DNA of 47,415 nucleotides from NCBI GenBank assembly GCA_020356065.1, contig CP070632.1, positions 1,350,842 through 1,398,256 of the forward strand. The letters run 5' to 3'. The notes beneath the pieces were generated by a model that was not told the origin of the DNA, did no database searches, and was given only the letters and a program-made list of their open reading frames with translations. The DNA is from Nitrospiraceae bacterium (GTDB taxonomy: Bacteria; Nitrospirota; Thermodesulfovibrionia; UBA6902). Shown in pieces: positions 24,127-32,622 of the stretch (the stretch's first letter is position 1; every line of letters starts with the position of its first letter). A program made the translations under genes and the position numbers.

Positions 24127-24381
24127 ATGGAGATCCTCGCAGGAAGAGCAAGGAAGTATTATCGAAAAATAAGTGTGGCCAGCATCGAAGTATGTGAATC
24201 CCTCAAACTAGGGGACGTTATTCATATCAAAGGACATGTTACGGATTTTGATCAGGAGATACGTTCGATTGAAATATGTAATGTATCGGTCAGGGAAGTC
24301 GGTAAGGGCCAGACAGCAGGCATTAAAATGACTGATTATGTCAGAAAGAATGATCTTATTTACAGAGTAGATAACACATGA
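24127..24381 (+). CDS. translation-elongation-factor-like protein (EF-Tu domain 2 type)
   Basis: The product is an 84-residue stand-alone beta-barrel resembling domain 2 of EF-Tu. It contains KISVASIEVCESLKLGDVIHIKG, TDFDQEIRSIEI and a final RKNDLIYRV, the pattern of small translation factor-like proteins found in many anaerobes. Such proteins are often genetically tied to U32 peptidases that hydroxylate or modify RNA, but no such gene is visible here. There is no GTPase domain, so it cannot work as an elongation factor itself. Its stop overlaps the start of the next gene by four bases (ATGA), so the two are co-translated. Confidence 0.75.
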   Translation: MEILAGRARKYYRKISVASIEVCESLKLGDVIHIKGHVTDFDQEIRSIEICNVSVREVGKGQTAGIKMTDYVRKNDLIYRVDNT

Positions 24382-24896
24382 GCGAATTAATCAAGCCAAC
24401 CCCCGAATGGTACGCTGTACACGTCAAGTCCAGACATGAGGCAAAAGTGAACGAAAGGCTGATCCTGAAAGGTGTGGAATCATTTCTCCCGACGGTGGAG
24501 AGACTCCGGAAATGGAAGGACAGAAAAAAGAAAGTCCAGTTCCCCTTGTTCCCCGGATATTTATTTGTCCACACAACAAGTGAGGCCGACAACCTGTTAA
24601 GCGTCTTAAAGGTCGCCGGCGTTGTAAGAATGATATGCACTATTCCGGGACGCCCGGATCCTATCCCTGATGAGCAGATTATCTCTCTGCAAAAACTTAT
24701 AGAAAACAAGGAAGAGCTCGATCCCTATCCTTATTTAAATGAAGGTCAGCAGGTCAGGATAACCAGGGGAGCACTTGCCGGTGTTGAAGGCATTCTGGTC
24801 AAAAAGCTTGATAAACACCTGCTGGTACTCTCCGTTGACGTTCTTCAGCAGGGAGTTGCCCTGAAGATAAGCGCCTCAGAGGTGGAGAAAGTGTAA
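24378..24896 (+). CDS. UpxY/NusG-family transcription antiterminator
   Basis: A 172-residue NusG paralogue. The NGN domain (residues ~11-105) begins EWYAVHVKSRHEAKVNERL and contains the FPLFPGYLFV motif typical of RfaH/UpxY-type specialised factors. The KOW domain follows with GQQVRITRGALAGVEGIL near residues 122-139. UpxY-type proteins let RNA polymerase read through long polysaccharide operons, but no such operon follows; the target must lie elsewhere or may have been lost. It overlaps the EF-Tu-like gene by four bases. Confidence 0.85.
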   Translation: MSELIKPTPEWYAVHVKSRHEAKVNERLILKGVESFLPTVERLRKWKDRKKKVQFPLFPGYLFVHTTSEADNLLSVLKVAGVVRMICTIPGRPDPIPDEQIISLQKLIENKEELDPYPYLNEGQQVRITRGALAGVEGILVKKLDKHLLVLSVDVLQQGVALKISASEVEKV

Positions 24897-24937
24897 TTAG
24901 AGTTAAGAGTTTTGAGTTTAAAGTTAGGGGACAATTT

Positions 24938-25298
24938 ATGTACTGGAAAGAACTTGAATGTAAGAAAAGGGCTCGTGAACTGGTTCAACGTATTTGTAAG
25001 GTCATTGTTACATACCCTGATACAGTAAAATATGCTTTGTCAAATCAATTAAAGCGTTCCGCTTATTCCGTTTCCGCTAATATAGTTGAAGGTCATGCAC
25101 GAAAAACATCAAAGGAATTTATACTGTTCCTTTATCAGGCACGAGGGTCCCTGAAGCAATTACGCTATTTTTTTGCTTTCAATAGATCTGAACTACTTAT
25201 CACTTGGGCCTTACAGCGAATTGGAGGATAATTCAATAATTATCAGTAAAATGATTAACAGCCTGATCAGCTTTGTAAAGAGAAAAATAAACTCCTGA
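24938..25298 (+). pseudogene. four-helix-bundle protein (S23/IVP-like), frameshifted
   Basis: The first 75 or so residues match the four-helix-bundle family found in 23S rRNA intervening sequences and elsewhere: ARELVQRICKV, SNQLKRSAYSVSANIVEGHARKTSKEFILFLYQARGSLKQLRY. The frame then ends early at 25229. The expected last helix (IDLNYLSLGPYSELED ... SFVKRKINS) is present in another frame, to a TGA at 25296-25298. The switch occurs at a run of seven T (25168-25174), so an insertion or deletion in the homopolymer has broken the gene, or slippage rescues it. The single-frame product would be 97 residues with a wrong C-terminus. Confidence 0.72.
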
Positions 25299-25810
25299 CG
25301 CATATCTCCAGACGACAGAAAGTGCGTCCTTTTTACATCATCACCATTGTACGAACACCACATTTGATAAAGTTAGAAGTTTAAAGTCAGAAGTTGGCAA
25401 AAATTTTTCTTAACAACTTTAACATCATGTTTTAATTGTCTTTTCTCACTTCTCACTTCTCACTTCTTCCCTGTTTTTTTAAACTGGCACACCTTTTGCT
25501 GTCTACAATTTGTCGTCCATTGTTCTTTGTAAACAGCTGAACGGAGAATAGTCTCCAATTAATGGAGATATAAAAAATGTGTGTTATTAATAAGATGTAA
25601 GATTTTTTAACAAATAATTATGAAGATGTCATAAATGATGCATTAAGAAGTATCAGATGATTGTGACAGATAAAAATTGATGAAAACCTTAATTGAAAAG
25701 GGGGTGGTGAATTATAGAAATGAATGTCCGGCATTCCGGTTTATCCGGAAGACTGGATTTGCAGTATAGAGATCATAAACTATGAACAAATTTAACAAGG
25801 AGGTTTTTGA
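25299..25810. other. long leader and control region of the porin gene
   Basis: This 512-base gap has three parts. Bases 25370-25470 hold AAAGTTAGAAGT-type repeats and a tandem TCACTTC array. A sigma-54 promoter follows at 25485-25500. Bases 25512-25800 would be an unusually long untranslated leader, with a GGAGAATAGTCTCC hairpin near 25543 and a TTCCGG/CCGGAA hairpin at 25734-25750. The porin ribosome site AAGGAGG closes it. Confidence 0.5.
25485..25500 (+). promoter_or_regulatory. sigma-54 (RpoN) promoter upstream of the porin gene
   Basis: TGGCAC, five bases, TTGCT is an essentially perfect -24/-12 element, with GG at 25486-25487 and GC at 25498-25499 in the required ten-base spacing. It reads toward the porin, whose ATG lies about 310 bases downstream. 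No other gene intervenes. A sigma-54 promoter needs an enhancer-binding activator; the repeats upstream are possible but unproven sites. Confidence 0.75.
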
Positions 25811-27049
25811 ATGAAACGATATTTAGTAATTCTTTTAAGCTTGGTGTTCGTGCTCGGCACGGTCAGCTTTGCTGTTGCTGATGACGGCGGTATGGACAGC
25901 GTTAGGGCAATGCAGCCCGGAGCAAAGGTGATGCTCGGCGGTGATATGCGTGTAAGAGGAACCTGGAAAAAGAACAATGATTTCGATAAAGATACCATTA
26001 ATCCCAAAAATGATAATGCGTACTATGACCAGAGGTTCAGACTGAAAATCAAGGGCGAAGCTGGCAATGGAGTCAGTGCAAATGTAAGGTTATATATGGC
26101 TAACAGCGTAAAATGGGATGGTGCTGCTAACTCCTGCACCGGCTGCATAAAGATTGACTATGCATATGTCACAGTTCCCGTATCAACTTTCACAGTGAAT
26201 GCCGGTCTCATGAAAACGTACTACGGAAATGCCTTTATGAATAATGAAAATATTCCTGGGCAAATGGGGGATCAGTTTGACGAGAGGCGCGAAACAATAG
26301 AAGTGATCGGCACATTTGAAACTGTTACCATTAAAGCATTTACTTCTAAAATTGCTGACACGTTCGACTCCGTTACAGGTGATGAAAACCTTAAAGATTT
26401 CAATGACTACGGTGTAATGCTCGTCGCTGATCTCGGTGAGATCGAAGCTGGTGGAATTGTTATTTATCATCATGACAACCGTGAAACTATTCCCGGAACC
26501 GGCAATGACGACGGAACTGACATCTCCATTTATGCAAAAGGAGCCATGCAGAACATTAAAGTTGGTGCTGAGGTTGTATTCCTGACCGGTGATATTAACA
26601 AGGACAGTGCAGACAATACACCTCTTGGCTTTATGGCCTATGCAGAAACCACGGTAGGAGCAATCGGCGTAAGAGCTGATGCTGCATTTTCAATGAACGG
26701 TTACCAGGCAAGTTACTCCTATGAGCCGACACTGTTAATTGGTACAACTCAGCAGACAGCCTTAACAGATTTCACTTCGTTTGATGATGAAAATGCATTC
26801 TTAATCGCTGCATCTGCAAATACAGACGTCATGGAAAACGTAAACGCACTGGCCAGAGTTGCATACTGGAACGCCAAGCCTACGGGTGGCGGTGACAGTT
26901 TAGGTCTTTTGGAGCTTGATGGCGAAATTCTTGTTCAGATTGCAAAGAACGCACGGTACTTCATTGAAGCAGCGTGGGGAAATCCGAATGATGAGTTAGG
27001 TGAAGATTCTGCATTTGTGCTTGCAAACAGAGTAGAATTATTCTTCTAA
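25811..27049 (+). CDS. outer-membrane porin
   Basis: A 412-residue beta-barrel outer-membrane protein. The signal peptide (KRYLVILLSLVFVLGTVSFAVA) has a cleavage site at AVA-DD. The mature part is rich in alternating strands and acidic loops, with few cysteines (one CTGC pair in a loop), and ends in VELFF, with the terminal Phe that BamA recognises. It resembles porins seen in Nitrospirota and deltaproteobacteria, with general diffusion or anion/carbon-source uptake as possible roles. Strong ribosome site (AAGGAGG), a sigma-54 promoter and a perfect terminator suggest a highly expressed, regulated single-gene unit. Confidence 0.85.
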   Translation: MKRYLVILLSLVFVLGTVSFAVADDGGMDSVRAMQPGAKVMLGGDMRVRGTWKKNNDFDKDTINPKNDNAYYDQRFRLKIKGEAGNGVSANVRLYMANSVKWDGAANSCTGCIKIDYAYVTVPVSTFTVNAGLMKTYYGNAFMNNENIPGQMGDQFDERRETIEVIGTFETVTIKAFTSKIADTFDSVTGDENLKDFNDYGVMLVADLGEIEAGGIVIYHHDNRETIPGTGNDDGTDISIYAKGAMQNIKVGAEVVFLTGDINKDSADNTPLGFMAYAETTVGAIGVRADAAFSMNGYQASYSYEPTLLIGTTQQTALTDFTSFDDENAFLIAASANTDVMENVNALARVAYWNAKPTGGGDSLGLLELDGEILVQIAKNARYFIEAAWGNPNDELGEDSAFVLANRVELFF

Positions 27050-27070
27050 GAAGGTTATACAGTTAGTTCA

Positions 27071-27103
27071 AAAGGCGTTCCGGATGTCCGGAACGCCTTT
27101 TTT
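27071..27103 (+). terminator. rho-independent terminator of the porin gene
   Basis: A perfect 14-base stem (27071-27084 with 27087-27100, AAAGGCGTTCCGGA) closes on TG and is followed by six T in a row. It lies 22 bases after the porin stop and is nearly symmetrical. Confidence 0.93.
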
Positions 27104-27185
27104 CTTCTCGAATGATATTAATTCCCCGTCTCATTGCCTTTCAATCAATACATTGCTTATAATTCCGTAACTAAACAGGTGCAAT

Positions 27186-27275
27186 GTAACAAAGGCACAG
27201 AGGAAATAAGAATTGTAGATATTTAAGAAAAGTTTTGTATCTTTCATTCTTTTATTCACTTTGTCCCTTTGTTAC
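27186..27275. repeat. ACAAAGGCACAGAGG-type palindrome (family A), copy 2
   Basis: GTAACAAAGGCACAGAG (27186-27202) pairs with CTTTGTCCCTTTGTTAC (27259-27275) in 15 of 17 positions. It sits between the porin terminator and yebC. Confidence 0.7.
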
Positions 27276-27360
27276 CATAAGCCTTTTGTGCCTGATTGAA
27301 CTGTTAGTTGCATAATTACTGAATTTTATTATCTTCAGAATACAAGGAGCGGAACACTCT

Positions 27361-28104
27361 ATGTCAGGACATTCTAAGTGGGCAGGAATAAAGCACAAAA
27401 AGGCGGTTGTCGACGCAAAACGGGGAAAGGTGTTTTCAAAAATATCCAAAGAGCTGAGCGTTGCGGCAAGACTCGGCGGCGGTTCGCCTGACATGAATCC
27501 CAGGCTGAGACTTGCGATGGAAAAGGCAAAAGAGGCCAACATGCCTTCTGACAATGTTAAAAGAGCTATCCAGAAAGGGACTGGTGAGCTTCCGGGATCG
27601 ACCTATGAGGAGACCATTTATGAAGGATATGGGCCGGGCGGTGTTGCCATTTTACTGGAAATAATGACTGACAATAAGAACCGGACCGTTGGAGAAATAC
27701 GGCACATTCTGACCAAACAGGGCGGCAACATGGGCGAGGCAGGCTGTGTTGCCTGGATGTTTGACAAAAAAGGGTATATCCTTGTCGACAAACAGATTAT
27801 TGATGAGGATACCCTTATGACTGCAGCTCTGGACGCCGGAGCAGAAGATTTCAGAAATGATCCGGATGAAGAAAACTATGAGATCACAACTGCTCCCGAG
27901 GATTTAAACACAGTCCGTGAATTCCTGGCAAAAAAAGATATTTCTTTTAACCTGGCAGAGGTAACCCAGATTCCGCAGAACTATGTAAAACTGGAGGGTA
28001 AAGACGCTGAAAAAATGCTTAAGCTTATGGAGGCCCTTGAAGATCATGACGATGTCCAGAACATATTTGCAAATTTTGATATACCTGACGAGATGGTGGA
28101 ATAA
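27361..28104 (+). CDS. yebC: YebC/PmpR-family protein
   Basis: YebC-family proteins are now known in part to relieve ribosome stalling at proline runs and were earlier described as transcription regulators. The 247-residue product has the typical opening [15 protein letters not shown], then [43 protein letters not shown] and [16 protein letters not shown] ribosome site lies before the ATG. It is followed after eight bases by ruvC, the common yebC-ruvCAB order. Confidence 0.96.
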   Translation: MSGHSKWAGIKHKKAVVDAKRGKVFSKISKELSVAARLGGGSPDMNPRLRLAMEKAKEANMPSDNVKRAIQKGTGELPGSTYEETIYEGYGPGGVAILLEIMTDNKNRTVGEIRHILTKQGGNMGEAGCVAWMFDKKGYILVDKQIIDEDTLMTAALDAGAEDFRNDPDEENYEITTAPEDLNTVREFLAKKDISFNLAEVTQIPQNYVKLEGKDAEKMLKLMEALEDHDDVQNIFANFDIPDEMVE

Positions 28105-28112
28105 AGAAATTC

Positions 28113-28607
28113 ATGCGCATCATTGGTATAGATCCTGGAACGGTTACCTGTGGATATGGCATAGTTGAAATAGAGAAGAAACCCGGCGCTTCACCAATTT
28201 ACATTACAGCAGGGGATATAAAGATGAATAAAAAAGCCGGGCTTCCTGAACGCCTTAACACCCTTTATAGCTCGCTCAAGTCTACGATACGTGAATACAA
28301 TCCATCTTCTCTCTGTATTGAGAAAATTTTTTATCACAAGAGTATCCGCTCTGCCATGGCCCTAGGCTATGCAAGAGGAATCATTATGCTTCTTGCTGCT
28401 CAAAATCACCTTCCGCTGTTTGAATATAATCCCACAGAGTTGAAGATGGCCCTTACCGGTTATGGTAGAGCAGAAAAAAGGCAGGTCCAGGAGATGGTCA
28501 AAAGAATACTTAAAATTTGCCCTTCCCAGGGCAGGCTCAGCCAGGACAGCACTGATGCCCTTGCTCTCTGCATCTGCCACATTAACTCTTCGTTTCAGTT
28601 AAAATAG
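28113..28607 (+). CDS. ruvC: Holliday junction resolvase RuvC
   Basis: RuvC cuts Holliday junctions symmetrically with RuvAB. The 164-residue product carries the catalytic acids: Asp7 in IIGIDPG, Glu in CIEKIFYHK (near residue 69) and the C-terminal Asp pair in SQDSTDALALCICH (near 145-148). It is full length and close behind yebC, while ruvA follows across a repeat-filled 213-base gap. Confidence 0.96.
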   Translation: MRIIGIDPGTVTCGYGIVEIEKKPGASPIYITAGDIKMNKKAGLPERLNTLYSSLKSTIREYNPSSLCIEKIFYHKSIRSAMALGYARGIIMLLAAQNHLPLFEYNPTELKMALTGYGRAEKRQVQEMVKRILKICPSQGRLSQDSTDALALCICHINSSFQLK

Positions 28608-28645
28608 ATACGCAGGGATTTACCCGTAGCTGCGCAGCCTGTTAT

Positions 28646-28754
28646 CTCCCCTCCTTTGGACGGGTCGGAATCGACTCGTACCGAGAGGGGATTAAGGGGA
28701 GGGTGTTTAATCAGCACCCCCACCGTGACCCTTCCCTGTCAAGGGGGAGGGAAG
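28646..28754. repeat. GC-rich palindromes (family B) between ruvC and ruvA
   Basis: Two neighbouring units are present: CTCCCCTCC...GGGGAGGG (28646-28702) and CACCCCCACC...AGGGGGAGGG (28715-28752). The first has a stretch around GTCGGAATCGACTCGTACC in its loop that looks like a secondary insertion. They belong with the palindromes in dsrN and before ruvB. Confidence 0.6.
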
Positions 28755-28820
28755 AAGATTAATAGATCAGATTACATTTGAATGCTCTTGGTTAAGTTTT
28801 ATCGCTTGGAGATGTAAGTA

Positions 28821-29408
28821 ATGATAGCCTCTCTTAACGGCATAGTACTAAGGAAAAAGCCCGAAGGCATTATTATCGATGTACACGGTGTGGGATATCA
28901 TGTTTCAATACCTCTCTGTAATCTTGCTGACATACCTGAACCGGGAGACAGGGTATTTCTTCATACCTACACCCACGTAAGGGAAGATGCCCTTCAGCTG
29001 TACGGTTTTGTAAATGAAGAGGACCGTAAAGTTTTTACCACTCTTATAGGAATCAGCGGGATAGGGCCGAAGCTGGGGCTTACCATACTTTCGGGAATGC
29101 CTGTTGACAGATTTATCGAAACAATCAGTAATGAGGATGTCGCTTTGCTGTCTACGATTCCCGGACTCGGCAAGAAAACAGCCTCCAAAATCATTCTTGA
29201 ACTTAAAGGCAAGCTCCCGTCTCTGGACACGGAAGAGAAAGGAATTGCAGGAAGGGCGTCTCATACTGGAGATGCGGTGTCAGCTCTCATGAACCTTGGT
29301 TATAAAAGACCGATATCTGAGAAAGCGGTTGAGAAAGCCCTAAAAAATCATGCAGGATCAATTGAAGATATAATAAAGGAATCATTAAAATATTTAACGG
29401 AGAAGTAA
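28821..29408 (+). CDS. ruvA: Holliday junction branch-migration protein RuvA
   Basis: RuvA binds four-way junctions and loads RuvB. At 195 residues it has the usual three domains: the OB fold from [23 protein letters not shown], the double helix-hairpin-helix with [16 protein letters not shown] and [17 protein letters not shown], and the RuvB-contacting C-terminal helices beginning [17 protein letters not shown] ribosome site precedes the ATG. Confidence 0.96.
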   Translation: MIASLNGIVLRKKPEGIIIDVHGVGYHVSIPLCNLADIPEPGDRVFLHTYTHVREDALQLYGFVNEEDRKVFTTLIGISGIGPKLGLTILSGMPVDRFIETISNEDVALLSTIPGLGKKTASKIILELKGKLPSLDTEEKGIAGRASHTGDAVSALMNLGYKRPISEKAVEKALKNHAGSIEDIIKESLKYLTEK

Positions 29409-29450
29409 TCCCCCTTGCTCTTCCCCTTAGTAAGGCGAGGAGGGATGGGG
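29409..29450. repeat. GC-rich palindrome (family B) supplying the ruvB ribosome site
   Basis: The ruvA-ruvB gap is filled by one family B unit (CCCCCTT...AAGGCGAGGAGGGATGGGG). Its right arm contains AGGAGG (29438-29443), six bases ahead of the GTG start of ruvB. Confidence 0.6.
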
Positions 29451-30481
29451 TGAATAATATAATAATGACAGATATACCGAAAAGAAGCATTGCCCCTGAA
29501 CCTGATGTTGAAGATCTGAACTTCGAACTCAGCGTTAGACCCCGGACGTTTGATGAATTTGTTGGCCAGGATAAAATGAAAGAAAACCTGAAGGTCTTTA
29601 TCCAGGCTGCAAAGCAGAGGGACGAGGCACTTGATCATGTCCTGTTCTGCGGCCCTCCCGGACTGGGCAAGACCACCCTTTCCCACATTATCGCGTCAGA
29701 GATTGGATCGGAAATCAAGGTCACTTCCGGACCCGTACTTGAGAGGCCCGGTGATCTGGCTGCAATACTAACGAACCTGGGAGAAAAAGACATTCTCTTT
29801 ATAGATGAAATCCACAGGCTCCCCCGCATGGCAGAAGAGATCCTCTACCCTGCCATGGAAGACTATCAGCTGGATATTATTATAGGACAGGGACCCAGCG
29901 CACGCTCCCTGAAGCTGGGCCTTCCGAAATTTACGCTGGTCGGAGCAACAACGAGAACCGGTCTGCTTACCTCGCCTTTACGGGACAGGTTTGGGATTAT
30001 TAACAGGCTTGATTTCTATACTCCTGAAAACCTGGAGCAGATAATTATTCGTTCATCACACATTCTTCAGACTCATATCACAGAAGAGGCTGCCTTTGAA
30101 ATTGCCGGCAGATCACGGGGTACCCCAAGAATAGCCAACCGTCTCCTGCGAAGGACCAGAGACTTTGCACAGGTTAAAAGTGATGGAGCAATCGAGATAG
30201 AGATAACCCACAAGGCTCTCGCGGCAATGGAAGTCGATAAAATGGGTTTTGACGAGATGGACAAGAAATTATTAATGACCATTATTGATAAATACAGTGG
30301 CGGACCCGTAGGACTTGAGACGTTGGCATCATCGATCAGGGAAGAGAAAGACACTATTGAGGACGTGTATGAACCCTACCTGTTACAGGAGGGATTTATT
30401 GAAAGGACACCCCGCGGCAGAGTGGCTACGAGTCTTGCCTATGAACATTTTGGAATTAAAAGAACAGATGAACTATTTTAG
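29450..30481 (+). CDS. ruvB: Holliday junction DNA helicase RuvB
   Basis: RuvB is the hexameric AAA+ motor that drives branch migration. The Walker A motif is [12 protein letters not shown] near residues 66-77, Walker B is [10 protein letters not shown] near 108-117, sensor 1 is [10 protein letters not shown], the arginine-finger region is SPLRDRFG, and the C-terminal winged helix ends in RTPRGRVAT. The GTG at 29450 is preferred because AGGAGG lies six bases before it; ATG 29465 would lack a ribosome site at the right distance. The length is 343 residues from the GTG. Confidence 0.96.
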   Translation: MNNIIMTDIPKRSIAPEPDVEDLNFELSVRPRTFDEFVGQDKMKENLKVFIQAAKQRDEALDHVLFCGPPGLGKTTLSHIIASEIGSEIKVTSGPVLERPGDLAAILTNLGEKDILFIDEIHRLPRMAEEILYPAMEDYQLDIIIGQGPSARSLKLGLPKFTLVGATTRTGLLTSPLRDRFGIINRLDFYTPENLEQIIIRSSHILQTHITEEAAFEIAGRSRGTPRIANRLLRRTRDFAQVKSDGAIEIEITHKALAAMEVDKMGFDEMDKKLLMTIIDKYSGGPVGLETLASSIREEKDTIEDVYEPYLLQEGFIERTPRGRVATSLAYEHFGIKRTDELF

Positions 30482-30493
30482 TTCATCTGTCAG

Positions 30494-30573
30494 GAACAAA
30501 GGCGCTGGGGCACAAAGGCACAGAGGAAAAGCGATACCCCTTTGCCACTTTGTCTCTTTGTCCCTTTGTCCCT
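30494..30573. repeat. ACAAAGGCACAGAGG-type palindrome (family A), copy 3
   Basis: AACAAAGGCGCTGGGGCACAAAGGCACAGAGG at the left faces CACTTTGTCTCTTTGTCCCTTTGTCCCTC at the right. It fills the ruvB-queH gap and would put a hairpin just ahead of the queH start. Confidence 0.7.
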
Positions 30574-30580
30574 CGAAAAT

Positions 30581-31219
30581 ATGAACATCCTCCTTCATAT
30601 CTGCTGCAGCAACTGTTCTCTTTATCCACTTAAATTATTAAGGAGCGGAAACCATAACATTACGGGGTTCTGGTTTAATCCCAACATCCACCCTCTTGAG
30701 GAGTACCGGTCCAGACTGGCCTCCTTAAAAAAACTCTCTGATGTATGGCAGGTGGATATTGATTATGCAGAAAAATATGCTCCGGAAGAATATTTTAAAG
30801 CTTTAAATGTACCGAAAGAGAGTGCCCTTTGCCAAAACAATGTGAACGGTCTGATGAACAGTTCAAGCCGTTCGGGCGATTTTAATATTCCTCCTGCACC
30901 TGACAGATGCAGGGCATGTTATCAGCTCCGGCTTGAGAAGACAGCGGAAAAGGCCAGGGAAGACGGCTATGATGCGTTCACTACAACACTTCTCATTAGT
31001 CCTTACCAGGATTCTGAACAGATCAGTAACGCCGGCGCCAGATGTGCCGAAACATATAATATAATGTTTCATATGGAGGATTTCAGACCATTTTTCAGGG
31101 AAGCCATGGACCTTGCAAAGGAAGTGGGACTCTATAGACAGAAATATTGCGGATGCATTTTCAGTAAGGAAGAAAGATACAAGAAAAATGACAAAATCCA
31201 AATTTCAAATAACAAATGA
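30581..31219 (+). CDS. queH: epoxyqueuosine reductase QueH
   Basis: QueH performs the last step of queuosine synthesis in tRNA, reducing epoxyqueuosine, as an alternative to QueG. The 212-residue protein has the signature cysteine pairs for an iron-sulfur site: HICCSNCSLYP (Cys8, 9 and 12) and DRCRACYQLRLEKTA, with CGCIFSKEERYKK at the end. The start is ATG 30581, because the in-frame start at 30542 lies in repeat DNA. The last dozen residues (NDKIQISNNK) are encoded by repeat sequence that continues past the stop. queA lies three genes downstream, giving two queuosine steps in one run. Confidence 0.92.
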   Translation: MNILLHICCSNCSLYPLKLLRSGNHNITGFWFNPNIHPLEEYRSRLASLKKLSDVWQVDIDYAEKYAPEEYFKALNVPKESALCQNNVNGLMNSSSRSGDFNIPPAPDRCRACYQLRLEKTAEKAREDGYDAFTTTLLISPYQDSEQISNAGARCAETYNIMFHMEDFRPFFREAMDLAKEVGLYRQKYCGCIFSKEERYKKNDKIQISNNK

Positions 31220-31251
31220 TTTTCTTGTTGATAACGTTTTAATTTGTCATT
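31187..31251. repeat. AATGACAAAAT inverted repeat spanning the queH stop
   Basis: AATGACAAAAT (31187-31197) pairs with AATTTGTCATT (31241-31251) in ten of 11 positions; further AAATTTCAAAT/AAATTTGTAATT units extend to about 31285. The left arm lies in coding sequence. Confidence 0.6.
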
Positions 31252-31293
31252 TTTTTTAGGATGTATTCGAAATTTGTAATTCTTAGTTAAATT

Positions 31294-31527
31294 ATGTCCG
31301 AACCTCTTGGTTACATAGGAAAATTCCTGATTGTTTTTGGTATAATAATCGCACTTGTTGGCATATTACTGCTTATATTCAGAAACACCGGATTACCCTT
31401 CCTTGGCAAGCTGCCGGGTGATATCGTTATTCAAAAGAAGAACTTTACTCTTTATTTCCCCGTAGCCACGAGTGTATTATTAAGCATTATATTGACACTC
31501 ATATTTTATTTTTTAGGAAAGAAATAA
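31294..31527 (+). CDS. DUF2905-family membrane protein
   Basis: A 77-residue protein with two membrane helices (FLIVFGIIIALVGILLLIF and YFPVATSVLLSIILTLIFYFL) separated by the family motif GLPFLGKLPGDIVIQKKNFTLYFP. This is DUF2905, of unknown function. It is repeatedly found near ruvB and queA in diverse bacteria, as here. The spoIID-like gene follows after 11 bases. Confidence 0.88.
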   Translation: MSEPLGYIGKFLIVFGIIIALVGILLLIFRNTGLPFLGKLPGDIVIQKKNFTLYFPVATSVLLSIILTLIFYFLGKK

Positions 31528-31538
31528 ACCGGGGACTG

Positions 31539-32591
31539 ATGAGAAATTTTATGCATCAATCTACATACCCTCTCATGAAACGCATTATATACATTATGCT
31601 TCTGTCATTTGTTCTGTTCTGCACTGTTTCTGCGCAGGCAGAGGACTCCATTAAAGTCCTTATGCTTGAAACGCCGTATGATTCTCTTCCCGCTGAAGAT
31701 GCAAAAGTTATGAATTCCGTCTCAGGGAGGGTCTTTTTAAACGGACGCTACTATGAGGGAGACCTGAATATCTTAAGCGATAATAAAGGCATTTATGTTG
31801 TAAAGACGTTACCCTTTAATCAGTATTTAGAGGGTGTCGTTGCCTCAGAATCAGGAAATGACTGGGAGCTGGAGGCGTTAAAGGCCCAGTCAATAGTCTC
31901 AAGAACCTATGCAATGTTTTTTAAGACACTGAATGCAGGTAAAAATTATCACATTACATCATCGGTTAATGATCAGCTTTATAAAGGAAATAATTCTGAT
32001 TCCAAAATAAGCCGTGCTGTAAAAAATACGGAAAATGAGATCCTGACGCACAAGCATGCCCCGATCAAGGCATTTTTCCATGCCACCTGTGAAGGGAAAA
32101 CAGAGTTGCCTGAAGAGATATGGGACGAAAGTTACCCTTACATCAGGTCCGTTGACTGTCGTAACAAAAACGCTCCATATGAGAACTGGAAGAGAAGATT
32201 TTCCCTTGAAATAATTGGCAGGGCAATGGGTATGAAAGAACTCAAAGATATCGTCATAGACTCCTACACGTCAACAGGCAGGGCCAAGACCATTAAATTT
32301 ATACTCTCGGACGAAAGCTCTCCGTCAGTAACTGTTAAGGCAATTGATTTCAGAAAAACCCTTGGGTACAAGGAAGTCCCCAGTACTCTGTTCACCGTGT
32401 CTGTGAAAAATGATGTGCTCCTCCTTAGGGGGAAAGGCTATGGTCATGGTGTCGGTCTCAGCCAGTGGGGAGCACTTGAAATGGCCAGACAGGGTAAGGG
32501 TTACAAGGAGATTCTCTCCCATTACTATCCCGGGGCCATACTTGAGCATTCTGAAACACTGTACAGCAGAAAAAAAGAAGACAATGACTGA
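31539..32591 (+). CDS. SpoIID/LytB-domain protein (septal or murein-associated lytic transglycosylase-like)
   Basis: An exported 350-residue protein with the SpoIID domain, which in Bacillus is a peptidoglycan lytic transglycosylase; in non-sporulating Gram-negatives the role is in cell wall remodelling and division. The signal peptide is KRIIYIMLLSFVLFCTVSAQA. Domain marks are YLEGVVASESGNDWELEALKAQSIVSRTYA, with the conserved Glu, FHATCEGKTE and GKGYGHGVGLSQWGALEMA. ATG 31539 has weak ribosome-site support; ATG 31575 would begin right at the signal peptide. No sporulation genes are nearby. Confidence 0.87.
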   Translation: MRNFMHQSTYPLMKRIIYIMLLSFVLFCTVSAQAEDSIKVLMLETPYDSLPAEDAKVMNSVSGRVFLNGRYYEGDLNILSDNKGIYVVKTLPFNQYLEGVVASESGNDWELEALKAQSIVSRTYAMFFKTLNAGKNYHITSSVNDQLYKGNNSDSKISRAVKNTENEILTHKHAPIKAFFHATCEGKTELPEEIWDESYPYIRSVDCRNKNAPYENWKRRFSLEIIGRAMGMKELKDIVIDSYTSTGRAKTIKFILSDESSPSVTVKAIDFRKTLGYKEVPSTLFTVSVKNDVLLLRGKGYGHGVGLSQWGALEMARQGKGYKEILSHYYPGAILEHSETLYSRKKEDND

Positions 32592-32622
32592 GGCCGATCC
32601 TCATCAAACGTAATACATCGTT

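Noticed and set aside
25445-25467. CRISPR array
   Set aside because: The TCACTTC units are direct tandem copies without spacers; no array-like repeat-spacer pattern occurs anywhere in the window.
31539-32591. Evidence for sporulation
   Set aside because: SpoIID-domain proteins are common in non-sporulating Gram-negatives and no other sporulation gene is present.
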